Assembly (NCBI RefSeq): GCF_039939195.1
Contig: NZ_JBDUUH010000016.1
Span: forward strand, 62,001-126,000
Direction: 5' to 3'
DNA length: 64,000 nt
From: Foliimonas ilicis
Lineage (GTDB): Bacteria > Pseudomonadota > Alphaproteobacteria > Rhizobiales > Rhizobiaceae
In this document: piece after piece, positions 45,360-54,726 of the stretch
How the letters are laid out: each line of letters starts with the position of its first letter
Position numbering within the stretch: the stretch's first letter is position 1
Notes under the pieces: model-generated
Seen by the model: only the letters and a program-made list of their open reading frames with translations
Told to the model about the DNA's origin: nothing
Database searches by the model: none
Program-made: the position numbers and the translations under genes

Positions 45360-47924
45360 ATGGGGCACGAGGCGCAGGCTGTCGCAGGGCATAATTCAAG
45401 ACTGACGGCGACGCGCGCGAAGAAACGGCGTCTTCTTTCCGTTCTGATCGCTTCAACTATCCTCGGCGCCGCCAGCCTCTACATGCCCGCCATCGGCCAT
45501 GCACAGCAGCAGCGGTCCGCCCAGACGGTCGATTTCAATATCCCGGCCCAACCGCTTTCCTCGGCGATCAACGCATTCATCCGCGCGACCGGCTGGGAGG
45601 TCGGTTTCAACTCGCCGACTGTCGTGGGCAAGCGCTCGACGGCGGTCAACGGCTCTCTGCCGCCCGCTCAAGCCTTGCAGACCCTGCTCGCCGGAACCGG
45701 TCTGAATGCGCAGATTTCCGGCCCCTCAACGGCAGCGCTCGTCGCCAACGCAGCGAATGACGGTAGCGTCGCCGCCGCTGACGGCTCGCTAGTGCTCGAC
45801 ACGATCACGATCCAAGGCGCCAACCCCAATTCCACGATGGAACTGCCGGAAGCTTATGCCGGGGGGCAGGTCGCGACGGGCGGGCAAGTCGGCATGCTCG
45901 GCAACCGTGACGTGATGAACACGCCGTTCAGCCAGACGAGCTACACGAACAAGACGATCAAAGACCAGCAGTCACGAACGCTTGCAGACGTCTTGGCCAA
46001 TGAACCTTCGGTAGTTATGAGTTCCGGTGCCACGGGCGGCACCAATGAGTTTTGGAGTTTTCGAGGATTTATGACTCAGACTTATACGGGTGGGCACAGT
46101 CTGAATGGATTGCAGGGCATGTCGCCAATGCAATTTCCCTCCACCGACTATATAGAACGCGTTGACGTACTGAGGGGACCGGGCGCCCTTTTAAAGGGCG
46201 CGTCCCTGGCGGGGCACGGAGCTCTTGGAGGCTCCGTCAACCTCGTCACCAAGAAGGCTGGTGACGAGCCGCTGACGCAATTGACCACCCGTTATATGTC
46301 GGACTCGCAATTCGGCACCCATGTCGATTTTGGCCGGCGCTTCGGCGACAACAAAGAGTTCGGCATCCGCTTCAACGGCTCGCTCGACCGCGGCGATACC
46401 GCTGTGGACACTCAGCGGGCGAAGTTCGGTACGGGGGCGCTGAATCTTGACTACCGCGGCGACCGCGTCCGTCTATCGGCCGATTTCGCACATCAGTCAC
46501 AAGATCTGACTGCGCCCAACGGCGCCCTGAGACTTGGCGCCGTCGCAGGCGTCCTTCCAAATCTCACCCACGTTCCAAACGCACCAAACAACAGCATTGC
46601 CTTTTCACCCCCATGGGGGCGGTCGTCACACGACATTACACTGGGCATGGTGCAGGGCGAGGTCGACATTCTGGACAATGTGACGGCCTATGGCGCTATC
46701 GGCAAACAAAGATACGAAAGCGACGCCAATACGGGAGCGCTTTCGTTGCTCGACTCGTCCGGCGCGATCGGTCTCCGATCACAGTATTACCGCGAACGCT
46801 TCGATGCCTTGTCCATGCAGGGCGGCGTCAGAGCCACGGCGGATACGGGCCCGATTGCTCATGCGCTCAGCCTCGACCTTTCCCGGCTTGAATACACCGC
46901 CAGTTTCACGGACCAATGCAGGGCCTGTGCTGGTGTTGGCCCGATTGTCCCTGTAGGCACCATCTACAACCCGGTTTTTCCAATCGTTCCGATGACGGGC
47001 GATCCTGGAGGCCCTGTCGAAAACAACAAGATCACTGCCTCCAGCATCGGTATCGCCGACACGCTGTCCTTCCTGGATGAGCGCATCCAGTTCACCGCCG
47101 GCGCGCGCTACCAAGAGATAAGGACGCAAAACTACGGCGGTTCGGTCAGCATAGTGGGCCAGACTGCGAACTATGAGGCATCAGCTTGGTCCCCATCCTT
47201 CGCGCTAGTCGCCAAGCCATGGGACAACGTCTCTCTATACGCCAACTATATTGAGAATCTGCAGCCGGGCACAAGTGTCGGCAGTGGCTATACGAACACT
47301 GGCGAGTTATTCCCTCCCTACAAGAGTAAGCAGTATGAAGTGGGTGTCAAGGTCGATTGGGGCACTGTGACGACGACCTTGGCGGCGTTCCAGATCGCCC
47401 AGCCGAGCACTATTTCCGTTCCCGACGCTGCTGGAGGGCTACCGTCCATGAGGCTTGACGGTGAGCAACGAAACCGCGGTATCGAACTGAGCGCCTATGG
47501 CGAGTTATTCGACGGTGTCAGATTGCTTGGCGGCATTACCTTCCTGGATGCGCGCCGGACCAGTACTGGCAATGCCGCCTATGACGGCACGAGAGCCGCC
47601 GGCGTGCCGGAATTTCGCGCGGTGATAGGCGGTGAATGGGACACGTCTTTTATTGAAGGCCTCACGCTGGCGGGACGGCTCACCTACACAAGCGATGTGG
47701 TGGTCGCCAACAGCAGACCGGATCTTACCGTACCTTCGTGGACACAGGTCGATCTCGGCGCCCGGTATACCTTCAACTCACCATGGAACACCAAACCCGT
47801 CACCATACGGTTCGATGTCGATAATGTGTTCGATGAAAGCTATTGGAAGGTAATGCATGTGGTTGGAAACATCTACAGGAGTAATCCCCGTACTTTCCGC
47901 CTTTCAACCACGTTCAACTTTTGA
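45360..47924 (+). CDS. TonB-dependent siderophore receptor with STN signalling domain, cluster 2
   Basis: 854 residues. Signal peptide about 23-48 (VLIASTILGAASLYMPAIGHA), STN domain (VDFNIPAQPLSSAINAFIRA), then VLDTITIQGANPNSTMELPE, plug YIERVDVLRGPGALLKGA, GGSVNLVTKKAGDEPL, and a barrel ending RLSTTFNF. Clearly paralogous to the cluster 1 receptor but with different loops, including an extra cysteine pair (QCRACAG) near residue 520. Predicted outer-membrane transducer for a second ferric siderophore. Stop overlaps the binding-protein start. Confidence 0.95.
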   Translation: MGHEAQAVAGHNSRLTATRAKKRRLLSVLIASTILGAASLYMPAIGHAQQQRSAQTVDFNIPAQPLSSAINAFIRATGWEVGFNSPTVVGKRSTAVNGSLPPAQALQTLLAGTGLNAQISGPSTAALVANAANDGSVAAADGSLVLDTITIQGANPNSTMELPEAYAGGQVATGGQVGMLGNRDVMNTPFSQTSYTNKTIKDQQSRTLADVLANEPSVVMSSGATGGTNEFWSFRGFMTQTYTGGHSLNGLQGMSPMQFPSTDYIERVDVLRGPGALLKGASLAGHGALGGSVNLVTKKAGDEPLTQLTTRYMSDSQFGTHVDFGRRFGDNKEFGIRFNGSLDRGDTAVDTQRAKFGTGALNLDYRGDRVRLSADFAHQSQDLTAPNGALRLGAVAGVLPNLTHVPNAPNNSIAFSPPWGRSSHDITLGMVQGEVDILDNVTAYGAIGKQRYESDANTGALSLLDSSGAIGLRSQYYRERFDALSMQGGVRATADTGPIAHALSLDLSRLEYTASFTDQCRACAGVGPIVPVGTIYNPVFPIVPMTGDPGGPVENNKITASSIGIADTLSFLDERIQFTAGARYQEIRTQNYGGSVSIVGQTANYEASAWSPSFALVAKPWDNVSLYANYIENLQPGTSVGSGYTNTGELFPPYKSKQYEVGVKVDWGTVTTTLAAFQIAQPSTISVPDAAGGLPSMRLDGEQRNRGIELSAYGELFDGVRLLGGITFLDARRTSTGNAAYDGTRAAGVPEFRAVIGGEWDTSFIEGLTLAGRLTYTSDVVVANSRPDLTVPSWTQVDLGARYTFNSPWNTKPVTIRFDVDNVFDESYWKVMHVVGNIYRSNPRTFRLSTTFNF

Positions 47925-49135
47925 TGTTGAGAGGTGGAAAATTTCTGATGCGGAGTGATCTACATCGCGAGGAATTTGCGAAAAAGACAGCAACGGAACC
48001 GAAGACCCTCCACGCCTTACCACGCTCATTCTGCTTGCGGCTTGTGCTGTCCCTCTGTGCCCTCCTGGCGAGCATCCAAATTTCATCCGCCGAGATATCG
48101 CTTACAGATATAACCGGGCGCAACGTTGTACTCCCGGCGCCGGCCAAGCGCATTCTGCTGATGGCGCCTGCCTACTACACGGTACTTTCGCTGCTCAGCA
48201 AAAACTCGGCCGAGCTGGTCGTTGGTGTCGGTACGGCGCCGAGCGGACGCGACGCCGGAAGCGAGATCGAAATGCTGCAAGACCTGGTCGAAAAACCTCG
48301 TCTTGGAAGCATCTGGGCTGGGACCTTCTCTATCGAAAAGGCTCTTGAGCTTGAAGCCGACCTGCTGATCGCAGCCCCGCCAGGACGTGGCCAGCCATCA
48401 TTGATCGAGGAGGCTTTTGCGAAGGCCGGTGTTCCAATCATCTATATCGACTTCCACTCGGACCCGTCTAAGAACACTGCTCCGAGCATCGAAATTGTCG
48501 GGCGGGCTATTGGCGAGGAGAAGAAGGCTGCCGATTTTTTGGATTTCTACCGCGAGCGCGTGAGCCGAATAACGGACCGGCTGAAAGCGGCCAATCCCGC
48601 CCGCCCAAAGCTTCTCATCACGTCTCGTCGCCCGGATCTGCCGTGTTGCTTCTCGTCGGCAAGCGGAGGGGTGACGACATATTTTGGCGGTCTCGGAGTA
48701 ACCAACATCGCCGAGGGCACGACACCAGGTCAACCCGTTCAGCTCAGCCTCGAATATGTGATTGAGCGCGATCCGGAGATATTTGTGGCCAATGACTTAG
48801 CCGTGGGTCCACATTCTCTTTTCGGACAGCCCCGCACTCTGGCGAACGGCGTCGCTTCTCTTGAGAAACTAAGCCTGGAGCCCGGCTTTCGTAATCTTTC
48901 AGCGATGCACAGCCGTCGCATCCATGCAATCACTCATAACCTTATGATCTCGCCGCTCAATATCCTGGCGTTCGAGGCCTTGGCGACATGGATTCACCCC
49001 AAGCTTTTCGCTGACATCGACCCGCAGGAGACGCTCGACGAAATCAACCGGCGCTTCCTTTCTAGGCCGCTGGAAGGGCCATTCTGGGTAAGCCTCGAAC
49101 TGGATGCTGACCGACACTCCGGCGAGCGCCCATGA
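47924..49135 (+). CDS. Iron-siderophore ABC transporter periplasmic binding protein, cluster 2
   Basis: About 403 residues from ATG 47924 (TGATG overlap with the receptor as in cluster 1); ATG 47948 with GAGAGG upstream is an alternative. Signal segment about LRLVLSLCALLASIQISSA; mature part ISLTDITGRNVVLPAPAKRI, ELEADLLIAAPPG, KAGVPIIYIDF, HPKLFADIDPQETLDEINRR. Visibly related to, but well diverged from, the cluster 1 protein, as expected for a different ligand. Overlaps the permease by four bases. Confidence 0.92.
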   Translation: MLRGGKFLMRSDLHREEFAKKTATEPKTLHALPRSFCLRLVLSLCALLASIQISSAEISLTDITGRNVVLPAPAKRILLMAPAYYTVLSLLSKNSAELVVGVGTAPSGRDAGSEIEMLQDLVEKPRLGSIWAGTFSIEKALELEADLLIAAPPGRGQPSLIEEAFAKAGVPIIYIDFHSDPSKNTAPSIEIVGRAIGEEKKAADFLDFYRERVSRITDRLKAANPARPKLLITSRRPDLPCCFSSASGGVTTYFGGLGVTNIAEGTTPGQPVQLSLEYVIERDPEIFVANDLAVGPHSLFGQPRTLANGVASLEKLSLEPGFRNLSAMHSRRIHAITHNLMISPLNILAFEALATWIHPKLFADIDPQETLDEINRRFLSRPLEGPFWVSLELDADRHSGERP

Positions 49136-50214
49136 CGGAGGAAGTCGTGAAATCGGACGGTCCGGTTCCGGACCGCCGTGAAGCTGTTCTCGCGGCTTAT
49201 AAGCAGCAGACCTTGCGCCGCATCGTGGTCGTCGCCGGACTCGTCGCGGTGCTTATCGCATCCTTCCTCGTCGATCTCGCGACCGGCCCTTCCAGCCTTG
49301 GCATTGCCGACACGGCACGAGCGATCCTGTCACCGGGCGCTGCCGATCGAAGCACGCTGGTCATTGTCTGGGACGTGCGCATGCCGGCGGCGATCATGGC
49401 GGTGCTTGTTGGCGTTGCGCTGTCGCTCGCCGGCGCGGAGATGCAGACCATCCTAAACAACCCGCTGGCCAGCCCATTCACGCTCGGAGTGTCGTCGGCA
49501 GCATCGCTGGGGGCCGCACTCGCCATCGTGCTTGGCATCGGCATTCCCGATGTGTCAACGAACTGGCTCGTCACCGGCAACGCCTTTCTCTTCGCCTTTG
49601 GCTCCGTACTGCTCTTGCAAAGCCTGACGCGCCTGCGCGGGGCGGGCCCCGACAGCCTCGTCATGTTCGGCATCGCGCTGGTCTTCACCTTCAACGCGCT
49701 GGTGGCCCTGATCCAGTTCGTCGCCTCGGCCGACGCTCTCCAGCAACTCGTGTTTTGGGGGATGGGGAGTCTCGGTCGGGCCAACTGGGAGTCGATCGCG
49801 ATCCTCGGTCTTGTCATCCTGCTGACGCTGCCGTTCTCGTTCCGGGCGTCATGGAAGCTGACGGCGCTGCGTCTCGGCGAGGATCGGGCGCGAAGCTTTG
49901 GCGTCGATGTCGCCCGGCTGCGTTTCTTCTCGCTGTTCCGCATCAGCCTGCTCGCCGCAACCTCGGTCGCCTTCGTCGGTACGATCGGCTTCATCGGTCT
50001 GGTCGGCCCCCACATCGCCCGTTTGCTGATTGGCGAGGATCACCGCTTCTTCCTGCCGGCGAGTGCGCTGACGGGGGCGGTCGTGATGTCGCTGGCCGAT
50101 GTCGCCAGCAAGAGCATCGCGCCGGGCGTCATCGTGCCCATCGGCATCGTCACCTCGCTGGTCGGCCTGCCGGTGTTCTTCGCGCTGATCTTCCGGCGGC
50201 GGGAGCGTCTTTGA
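49132..50214 (+). CDS. FecCD-family iron-siderophore ABC permease, cluster 2
   Basis: 360 residues. Identical to the cluster 1 permease from residue 10 onward (GPVPDRREAVLAAYKQQ...), at DNA level from base 49157. Same membrane architecture. The different first nine residues follow the local, diverged upstream DNA and show where the exchanged tract begins. Confidence 0.96.
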   Translation: MTEEVVKSDGPVPDRREAVLAAYKQQTLRRIVVVAGLVAVLIASFLVDLATGPSSLGIADTARAILSPGAADRSTLVIVWDVRMPAAIMAVLVGVALSLAGAEMQTILNNPLASPFTLGVSSAASLGAALAIVLGIGIPDVSTNWLVTGNAFLFAFGSVLLLQSLTRLRGAGPDSLVMFGIALVFTFNALVALIQFVASADALQQLVFWGMGSLGRANWESIAILGLVILLTLPFSFRASWKLTALRLGEDRARSFGVDVARLRFFSLFRISLLAATSVAFVGTIGFIGLVGPHIARLLIGEDHRFFLPASALTGAVVMSLADVASKSIAPGVIVPIGIVTSLVGLPVFFALIFRRRERL

Positions 50215-50989
50215 TGGAAGCTGTCTGCGCGCTCACGATCTCGAATCTGTCGGCCGGCTATCGCAACCGGCCTGTCCTGCGCGACTTGAGCCTCGCACCG
50301 ATCGAGCCCGGCAAAGTTACGGCGCTGGTCGGGCCGAACGCGGCGGGCAAGTCCACCCTGCTGCGCAGCCTAGCCGGTTTGGTTCGGGCGACCGGCTCGA
50401 TCCGGCTTGGCGACCTTGATCTTGAAGCGCTGGCCTTGGCCGAACGCGCGCAGCATGTCGCCTACATGCCGCAGACCTTGCCACAGAATGCGGAACTCTC
50501 CGTGCTCGAAGGCGTGATCGGCGCGCTGAAGGCGTCGCCGCTGGCGGATTTCGATGGCAGCGGCCCCGAGACACGGCACCGCGCCGTCGACGTGCTCGAC
50601 AGGCTCGGTATCCTCGACCTGGCGATGGAGGGCATCGGCCGCCTGTCCGGCGGCCAGCGCCAGCTCGCCAGCCTGGCACAGGCGATCGCGCGTGCGCCGC
50701 ACCTGCTGCTGCTCGACGAGCCGACCAGCGCGCTCGACCTGCGTCACCAACTCGACGTGATGACGATCGTGCGGACACTCGCCCGCGAAGGCCGGATCGT
50801 GGTCGTCGTGCTGCATGATCTGACGCTTGCCGCCACATGGGCCGATCATCTCGTCGTGCTCGATCATGGCGCGGTCGCCGCCGAAGGAACGCCCGAGAAT
50901 TCCCTTTCCCCATCCATCCTCTCGGCCGTCTACGGCGTGGAGGCTCGCGTCGAGCGCTGCTCGCGCGGCCGCCTCCACATCATGGTCGA
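49157..50989 (+). repeat. 1,833-bp exact repeat, copy 2 (permease and ATPase)
   Basis: Identical to 40134-41966. Left boundary is 25 bases inside the permease gene; right boundary is near the end of the ATPase gene, so both edges lie within coding sequence. Confidence 0.93.
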
Positions 50990-51029
50990 TGGGCCTGCAA
51001 ACCCTTCGGAGATACGTCATGCAAACTGA
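50214..51029 (+). CDS. Iron-siderophore ABC transporter ATPase, cluster 2
   Basis: 271 residues, identical to the cluster 1 ATPase through HIMVDGPA and then ending differently (NPSEIRHAN). Walker A GPNAAGKST, LSGGQRQ and LLLLDEPTSALD are intact. The stop overlaps the start of the reductase gene by 11 bases. Confidence 0.96.
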   Translation: MEAVCALTISNLSAGYRNRPVLRDLSLAPIEPGKVTALVGPNAAGKSTLLRSLAGLVRATGSIRLGDLDLEALALAERAQHVAYMPQTLPQNAELSVLEGVIGALKASPLADFDGSGPETRHRAVDVLDRLGILDLAMEGIGRLSGGQRQLASLAQAIARAPHLLLLDEPTSALDLRHQLDVMTIVRTLAREGRIVVVVLHDLTLAATWADHLVVLDHGAVAAEGTPENSLSPSILSAVYGVEARVERCSRGRLHIMVDGPANPSEIRHAN

Positions 51030-52137
51030 ACATTCCCGGCCCACACCGTCGTTCCAGGCCGAAGCCGAAGTCGCAATCGCGGACCCGGAGCGCATCATTG
51101 AACGGGTGTTCGATCATTTCGCGGACCACGACGCTGAGATCACGTCCATTGAGCGCGGCTTCTCGGCTGCATTCTTCTTCGGCCAGATTTCCATGCAAGC
51201 GCGACCGAACGGGGTCGCCATGAGCGTGACGGCTGACGATGAGGCCACGCTTGCGCGCACGAAGACGGTAGCAGCAAGCCATCTGATCGAGTTCGTCGAG
51301 GGCGCGCGGCCGCGCTTCGCATGGACAGGGGACGGCGCCGGGATCACAAAATTCCCGAACCTGCACGAGATGACCGTGGAGGGAGCCGTCGATGTCACGC
51401 CGCACATGCGCCGCATCACATTATCCGGGCCGGGACTTGACCGATATGTAAGCGGCGGCCAGCATTTCAAGCTGTTTGTGCCTCCAGAAGGTATTGCCAT
51501 ACCGGAATGGCCGGTTCCCGGCGAGGACGGATTGCCCGTCTGGCCGGCCGATGACAGGCGTCCCAAGGTTCGCACCTACACCGTGCGGAGCGTCGACCTG
51601 GCAGCCGGAACCATCGAAGCGGATTTCGTGCTGCATGGCGATCACAGCGTCGGCTCGCGCTGGGCGCTGAATGCGCAGTCGGGCGATATCGTCGGCGTAC
51701 GAGGGCCGGTCGGCCGAGCCGTGCCGGAGGCGGACTGGTATCTGCTTGTCGGCGACGAGACCGCGTTGCCGGTCATCGCGCGAACCCTCGAATCCCTTCC
51801 GGCAAGCGCAAAGGGTATCGCCCTCGTCGAGGTTGCGGACGAGAGCGAACAGCAATCTATCGATTTCGATGCCGACATCGAGCTGCGCTGGCTGCACCGC
51901 AACGGGGCGGAGGCCGGAACGACGTCCCTGCTCGTCGATGCCGTTCTGGCTGTCGAGATGCCACCGGCCGGCACCCGCATCCATGCCATGGCGGGGGTCG
52001 AATACACCGCGTTCAAGGCAATCCGCCGCCATTGGCGGGACAAACTGAAGCTCGACAAGAAAGACGTGCTGCCTGTCGCTTACTGGCGCAGGGGCCGCGC
52101 CGAGGGAGAGGCTGTCCCCGAAGACAAAGACGATTGA
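51019..52137 (+). CDS. Siderophore-interacting protein with N-terminal DUF2218, cluster 2
   Basis: 372 residues from ATG 51019 (CGGAGA upstream). DUF2218-type domain about 10-95 (ADPERIIERVFDHFADHDAE, ending SHLIEFVEG), then the FAD/NAD(P) reductase: TPHMRRITLSGPGLDRYVSG, RTYTVRSVD, GVRGPVG, DWYLLVGDETALPVIARTL and AGVEYTAFKAIRRHWR. Diverged from the cluster 1 reductase, so the identical tract does not extend into it. Cytosolic iron release from the cluster 2 siderophore is inferred. Confidence 0.95.
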   Translation: MQTEHSRPTPSFQAEAEVAIADPERIIERVFDHFADHDAEITSIERGFSAAFFFGQISMQARPNGVAMSVTADDEATLARTKTVAASHLIEFVEGARPRFAWTGDGAGITKFPNLHEMTVEGAVDVTPHMRRITLSGPGLDRYVSGGQHFKLFVPPEGIAIPEWPVPGEDGLPVWPADDRRPKVRTYTVRSVDLAAGTIEADFVLHGDHSVGSRWALNAQSGDIVGVRGPVGRAVPEADWYLLVGDETALPVIARTLESLPASAKGIALVEVADESEQQSIDFDADIELRWLHRNGAEAGTTSLLVDAVLAVEMPPAGTRIHAMAGVEYTAFKAIRRHWRDKLKLDKKDVLPVAYWRRGRAEGEAVPEDKDD

Positions 52138-52603
52138 GTCCATGGCTGATCTGCTCCGACGCTTCGCCCGACACTACCGCACGCATCGTGCGGGCTTGGG
52201 AGAACCGATTTGCGGAGCGCCGTTTATCGGCCGATCCCAGGCGCAGAGCGCATCCCGGCGAGTGGCGTCAGTTGCGCCATAGTCGACAATCGCAAGAGCT
52301 GCGCCTTCAGCCAGCAACAGGGCAACAGCCAGACCGGCCAGCGGGTGTTCGCCATCGAACTTCAGCGGCCAGCAGACGGGCAGAGCGCGCGCTTTCGACC
52401 TCCGTGCTGGCCGGATGCCTCGTGCCAGTCTCGTTCCCGACCGTCGCCACCGGCGCGCTGAAGAGGGGAACCAGCCTCGTCGTGACCACCGCCGCGATGA
52501 GCAGGGCCGCGGAGCTTGCAAAGTAGCCGAGCAAAGGGCCCCCAACAAACACCCGCCACGGGGAGTATCATCTATCGTCATCGTTCGTTAAGGAGGAAAA
52601 CGC
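52138..52603. other. Region after iron cluster 2, possible membrane-protein remnant on minus strand
   Basis: Minus-strand frames give hydrophobic stretches (YFASSAALLIAAVVTTRLVP near 52500; HPLAGLAVALLLAEGAALAI near 52310) in two different frames, which might be a decayed small membrane protein. Not recognised; no intact gene. Confidence 0.35.
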
Positions 52604-53005
52604 ATGAAGGACTGGCTGGACAAGCTTACCGACGTCACTGCAATCGGAACCAGTGAGACCAGGCTGAAGGGAGCGCTTGGCAGTCTTACCGAAAATCTCG
52701 GTTTCGATGGCTACGCCTTCCTGCCCATCGCGGTTTCGAACTATGCTCCTGAAGGGCAAGGCATATACTTCGATAGAAAATACCATACCGTCGATCCCAT
52801 CGTCCTGCGTGGGAAATCCTTGAACGGGGCATTCGTCTGGTCTAGCGAGGAAGAGAAGAGCCACCTTGACAAAGAGCAGCGGGACTTCTTCCGACATGCT
52901 TCGGACTTCGGCATCCGTTCCGGCGTGACGATTCCGGTGAGAACGCCGAACGGCTTCGTGTCGAGGTCTGCGGTACGTCCCGCAAACATAATCCCTAGAT
53001 CCTAA
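52604..53005 (+). pseudogene. Truncated LuxR/TraR-type autoinducer-binding regulator
   Basis: An AAGGAGG ribosome site precedes ATG 52604. About 120 codons match the N-terminal acyl-homoserine-lactone-binding domain: YFDRKYHTVDPIVLRGKSLN, the conserved FVWSS and RHASDFGIRSGVTIPVRTPNG. Homology ends near 52965 and the frame stops at 53005, so the C-terminal helix-turn-helix is absent. A protein lacking the DNA-binding domain could at most act as a dominant-negative partner; simple loss is more likely. TraR-type regulators control conjugation in rhizobia, matching the trb/tra relics here. Confidence 0.82.
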
Positions 53006-53602
53006 GCCGGGGGTTGGAAAACTGCCTACACAGTTCCTACGACTTTTAGCACCGGATGCGCCTGGACATACGTCGCGGGCCCCCGGCCAAAGGCCAGAGG
53101 ATTGGTGGCGCCTTTCGGCTAGCGCCATACCGGTAGGTCGAGTTTCCACGCCCCAAGGCAGCACGTACTACCTCGCCGGCACTTATGGAGAAGTGCCTGG
53201 GGGCTTACCAGCGGGGATTTTATTGAGCGCGCTTCGAGTGCAACATTTTTTGACATTGCTATTCCTACGAGCATCAACACCAACGTCATCAATGTGACGT
53301 TGAAGACCTTCCATGCGGCCGGTCGCTAGCTGGACGTCGGAAAACACATGTTTGCCGTCGGGCAACTTTCGACTTAATTTCGGCGTTAAACGCGACTCGT
53401 GGCATCCGCAGAAGCAGTCGTCCGTTATGCCGCTTCTTTGGGCCGTCCAACCGGCTTGATGCAGTTCCATCGATCGTCAATCCACGCGTGTCGGCGACGG
53501 CGATACGGCGCGACATAGGTGAATGAAACCAGACCAATTCATGCAATCGTAGCGCGACTTCCGGCCGGATGACGGCAAGCGTCCCCGGCGACCGGCCGGA
53601 CG
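53006..53602. other. Intergenic scar region
   Basis: About 600 bp with no gene. It contains a 26-bp relic of a resolvase site (53338-53363) and otherwise unassigned sequence. Confidence 0.5.
53338..53363 (-). repeat. 26-bp inverted copy of part of the right-hand res site
   Basis: On the minus strand it matches 62594-62619 at 25 of 26 bases. The core is a near-palindrome with GGCAAAC / GTTTTCC arms. Confidence 0.6.
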
Positions 53603-54499
53603 TCAGTCGGGCGACACGGACAGTCCGGCGAGAAGCGGCGCGTGCGCGGCGAGCCTGCGGGATACGAACTCCGTGAAGAGCTGCACGCGCTTCGTCTTGC
53701 GTGTCTCCCCCTGCGTGAGAAACCAGAGCGTCCCATGCATGGGCAGGTCGGTGCCCGGCACCCTCACCAACAGAGGGTCGGCATCTCCGACAAAGCACGG
53801 CAGTTTCGTCATCCCGATCCCTTGCTGCGCCGCTACGATCTGCGTCTCGGCGTCCGGGGTCCTGAACGGAACTCCCGTGGTGTGAACCTCTCCCTCGCGT
53901 GCCCAGACCGGGAGTCCATGACTGTCTATGACGATCCACCGCATGGGATCAGACGCGCCCGAACGCCACGCGGCTAGTCGATCCCGAGACATGTAGACGC
54001 CGCTGAACAGCTCCGGTCCCTTCAGGCCGTGAAGATTGAGCGGCAGGGTCTTGCGGTCGGCGACAATCCGGATCGCGACGTCGGCCTCTCGGTTGGTCAG
54101 GTTTGCCACGTCGCCGGACGACGAGATTTCCATCTCGATGTCGGGATGCAGACGCGCGAAGTCGGCGAGATCCGGCATGAGCAGATGTGTGGCGAGGAAC
54201 GGTGGAAGTGTCACCCGCAGAAGCCCGCGCGCGCTCTGGTCACGACCGAAGACGCGCGTCTCCAGCCGGTTCGACGACGCTTCCATCTGCTCCGCGAGTT
54301 CGAGGACCTCCTCGCCCGCTTCCGTCAGCCGGTAGCCCGAAGGCAGCTTTTCGAACATCTGCGCCCCCAGGCGTCCCTCAAGCTGGGCGATGCGTCGCAA
54401 CACCGTCGCGTGGTTCACCCCTAGGTGCTTGGCGGCGGACCGCACTGAGCCTTTGCGCGCGGCGGCAAGAAAGTAGCGAACGTCATCCCAGTCGATCAT
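53603..54499 (-). CDS. LysR-family transcriptional regulator
   Basis: 298 residues. Winged helix DWDDVRYFLAAARKGSVRSA and HLGVNHATVLRRIAQLEGRL, then the YRLTEAGEEVLELAEQME linker helix and a complete effector domain. It diverges from the oxidoreductase cassette at 54.7 kb with a 227-bp gap, the classical arrangement for a LysR protein controlling the facing genes. The FEKLPSGYRLTEAG type is frequent beside redox cassettes. Confidence 0.93.
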   Translation of the reverse strand: MIDWDDVRYFLAAARKGSVRSAAKHLGVNHATVLRRIAQLEGRLGAQMFEKLPSGYRLTEAGEEVLELAEQMEASSNRLETRVFGRDQSARGLLRVTLPPFLATHLLMPDLADFARLHPDIEMEISSSGDVANLTNREADVAIRIVADRKTLPLNLHGLKGPELFSGVYMSRDRLAAWRSGASDPMRWIVIDSHGLPVWAREGEVHTTGVPFRTPDAETQIVAAQQGIGMTKLPCFVGDADPLLVRVPGTDLPMHGTLWFLTQGETRKTKRVQLFTEFVSRRLAAHAPLLAGLSVSPD

Positions 54500-54726
54500 G
54501 GTGCATTTCCGCGCCGCGTGGTGCGGCTTCCGAAGTTCATTCTAACACAGCAAGCTAGCGGCGCGCGATCGTCGTGGCGCTTTATGGGCTAACCGGATCG
54601 TTTTCGCACCACCGATGTGCGTGATTCCGCACTCGCCGCCTGCCTTCGGCGAACCCATGTTGAGGGTCTGGGGGATCCTCCCCGCACAGCCATAGACCCG
54701 ACACGGCGAAACGAAGGATGCATGAC

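Noticed and set aside
52174..52581. Membrane protein gene on the minus strand after cluster 2
   Set aside because: Hydrophobic stretches fall in two frames without a start, ribosome site or family resemblance; kept only as a possible remnant.
53183..53470. 95-codon minus-strand frame
   Set aside because: It overlays the res-like relic and unassigned DNA; its only similarity to another frame in the window comes from the shared 26-bp repeat.
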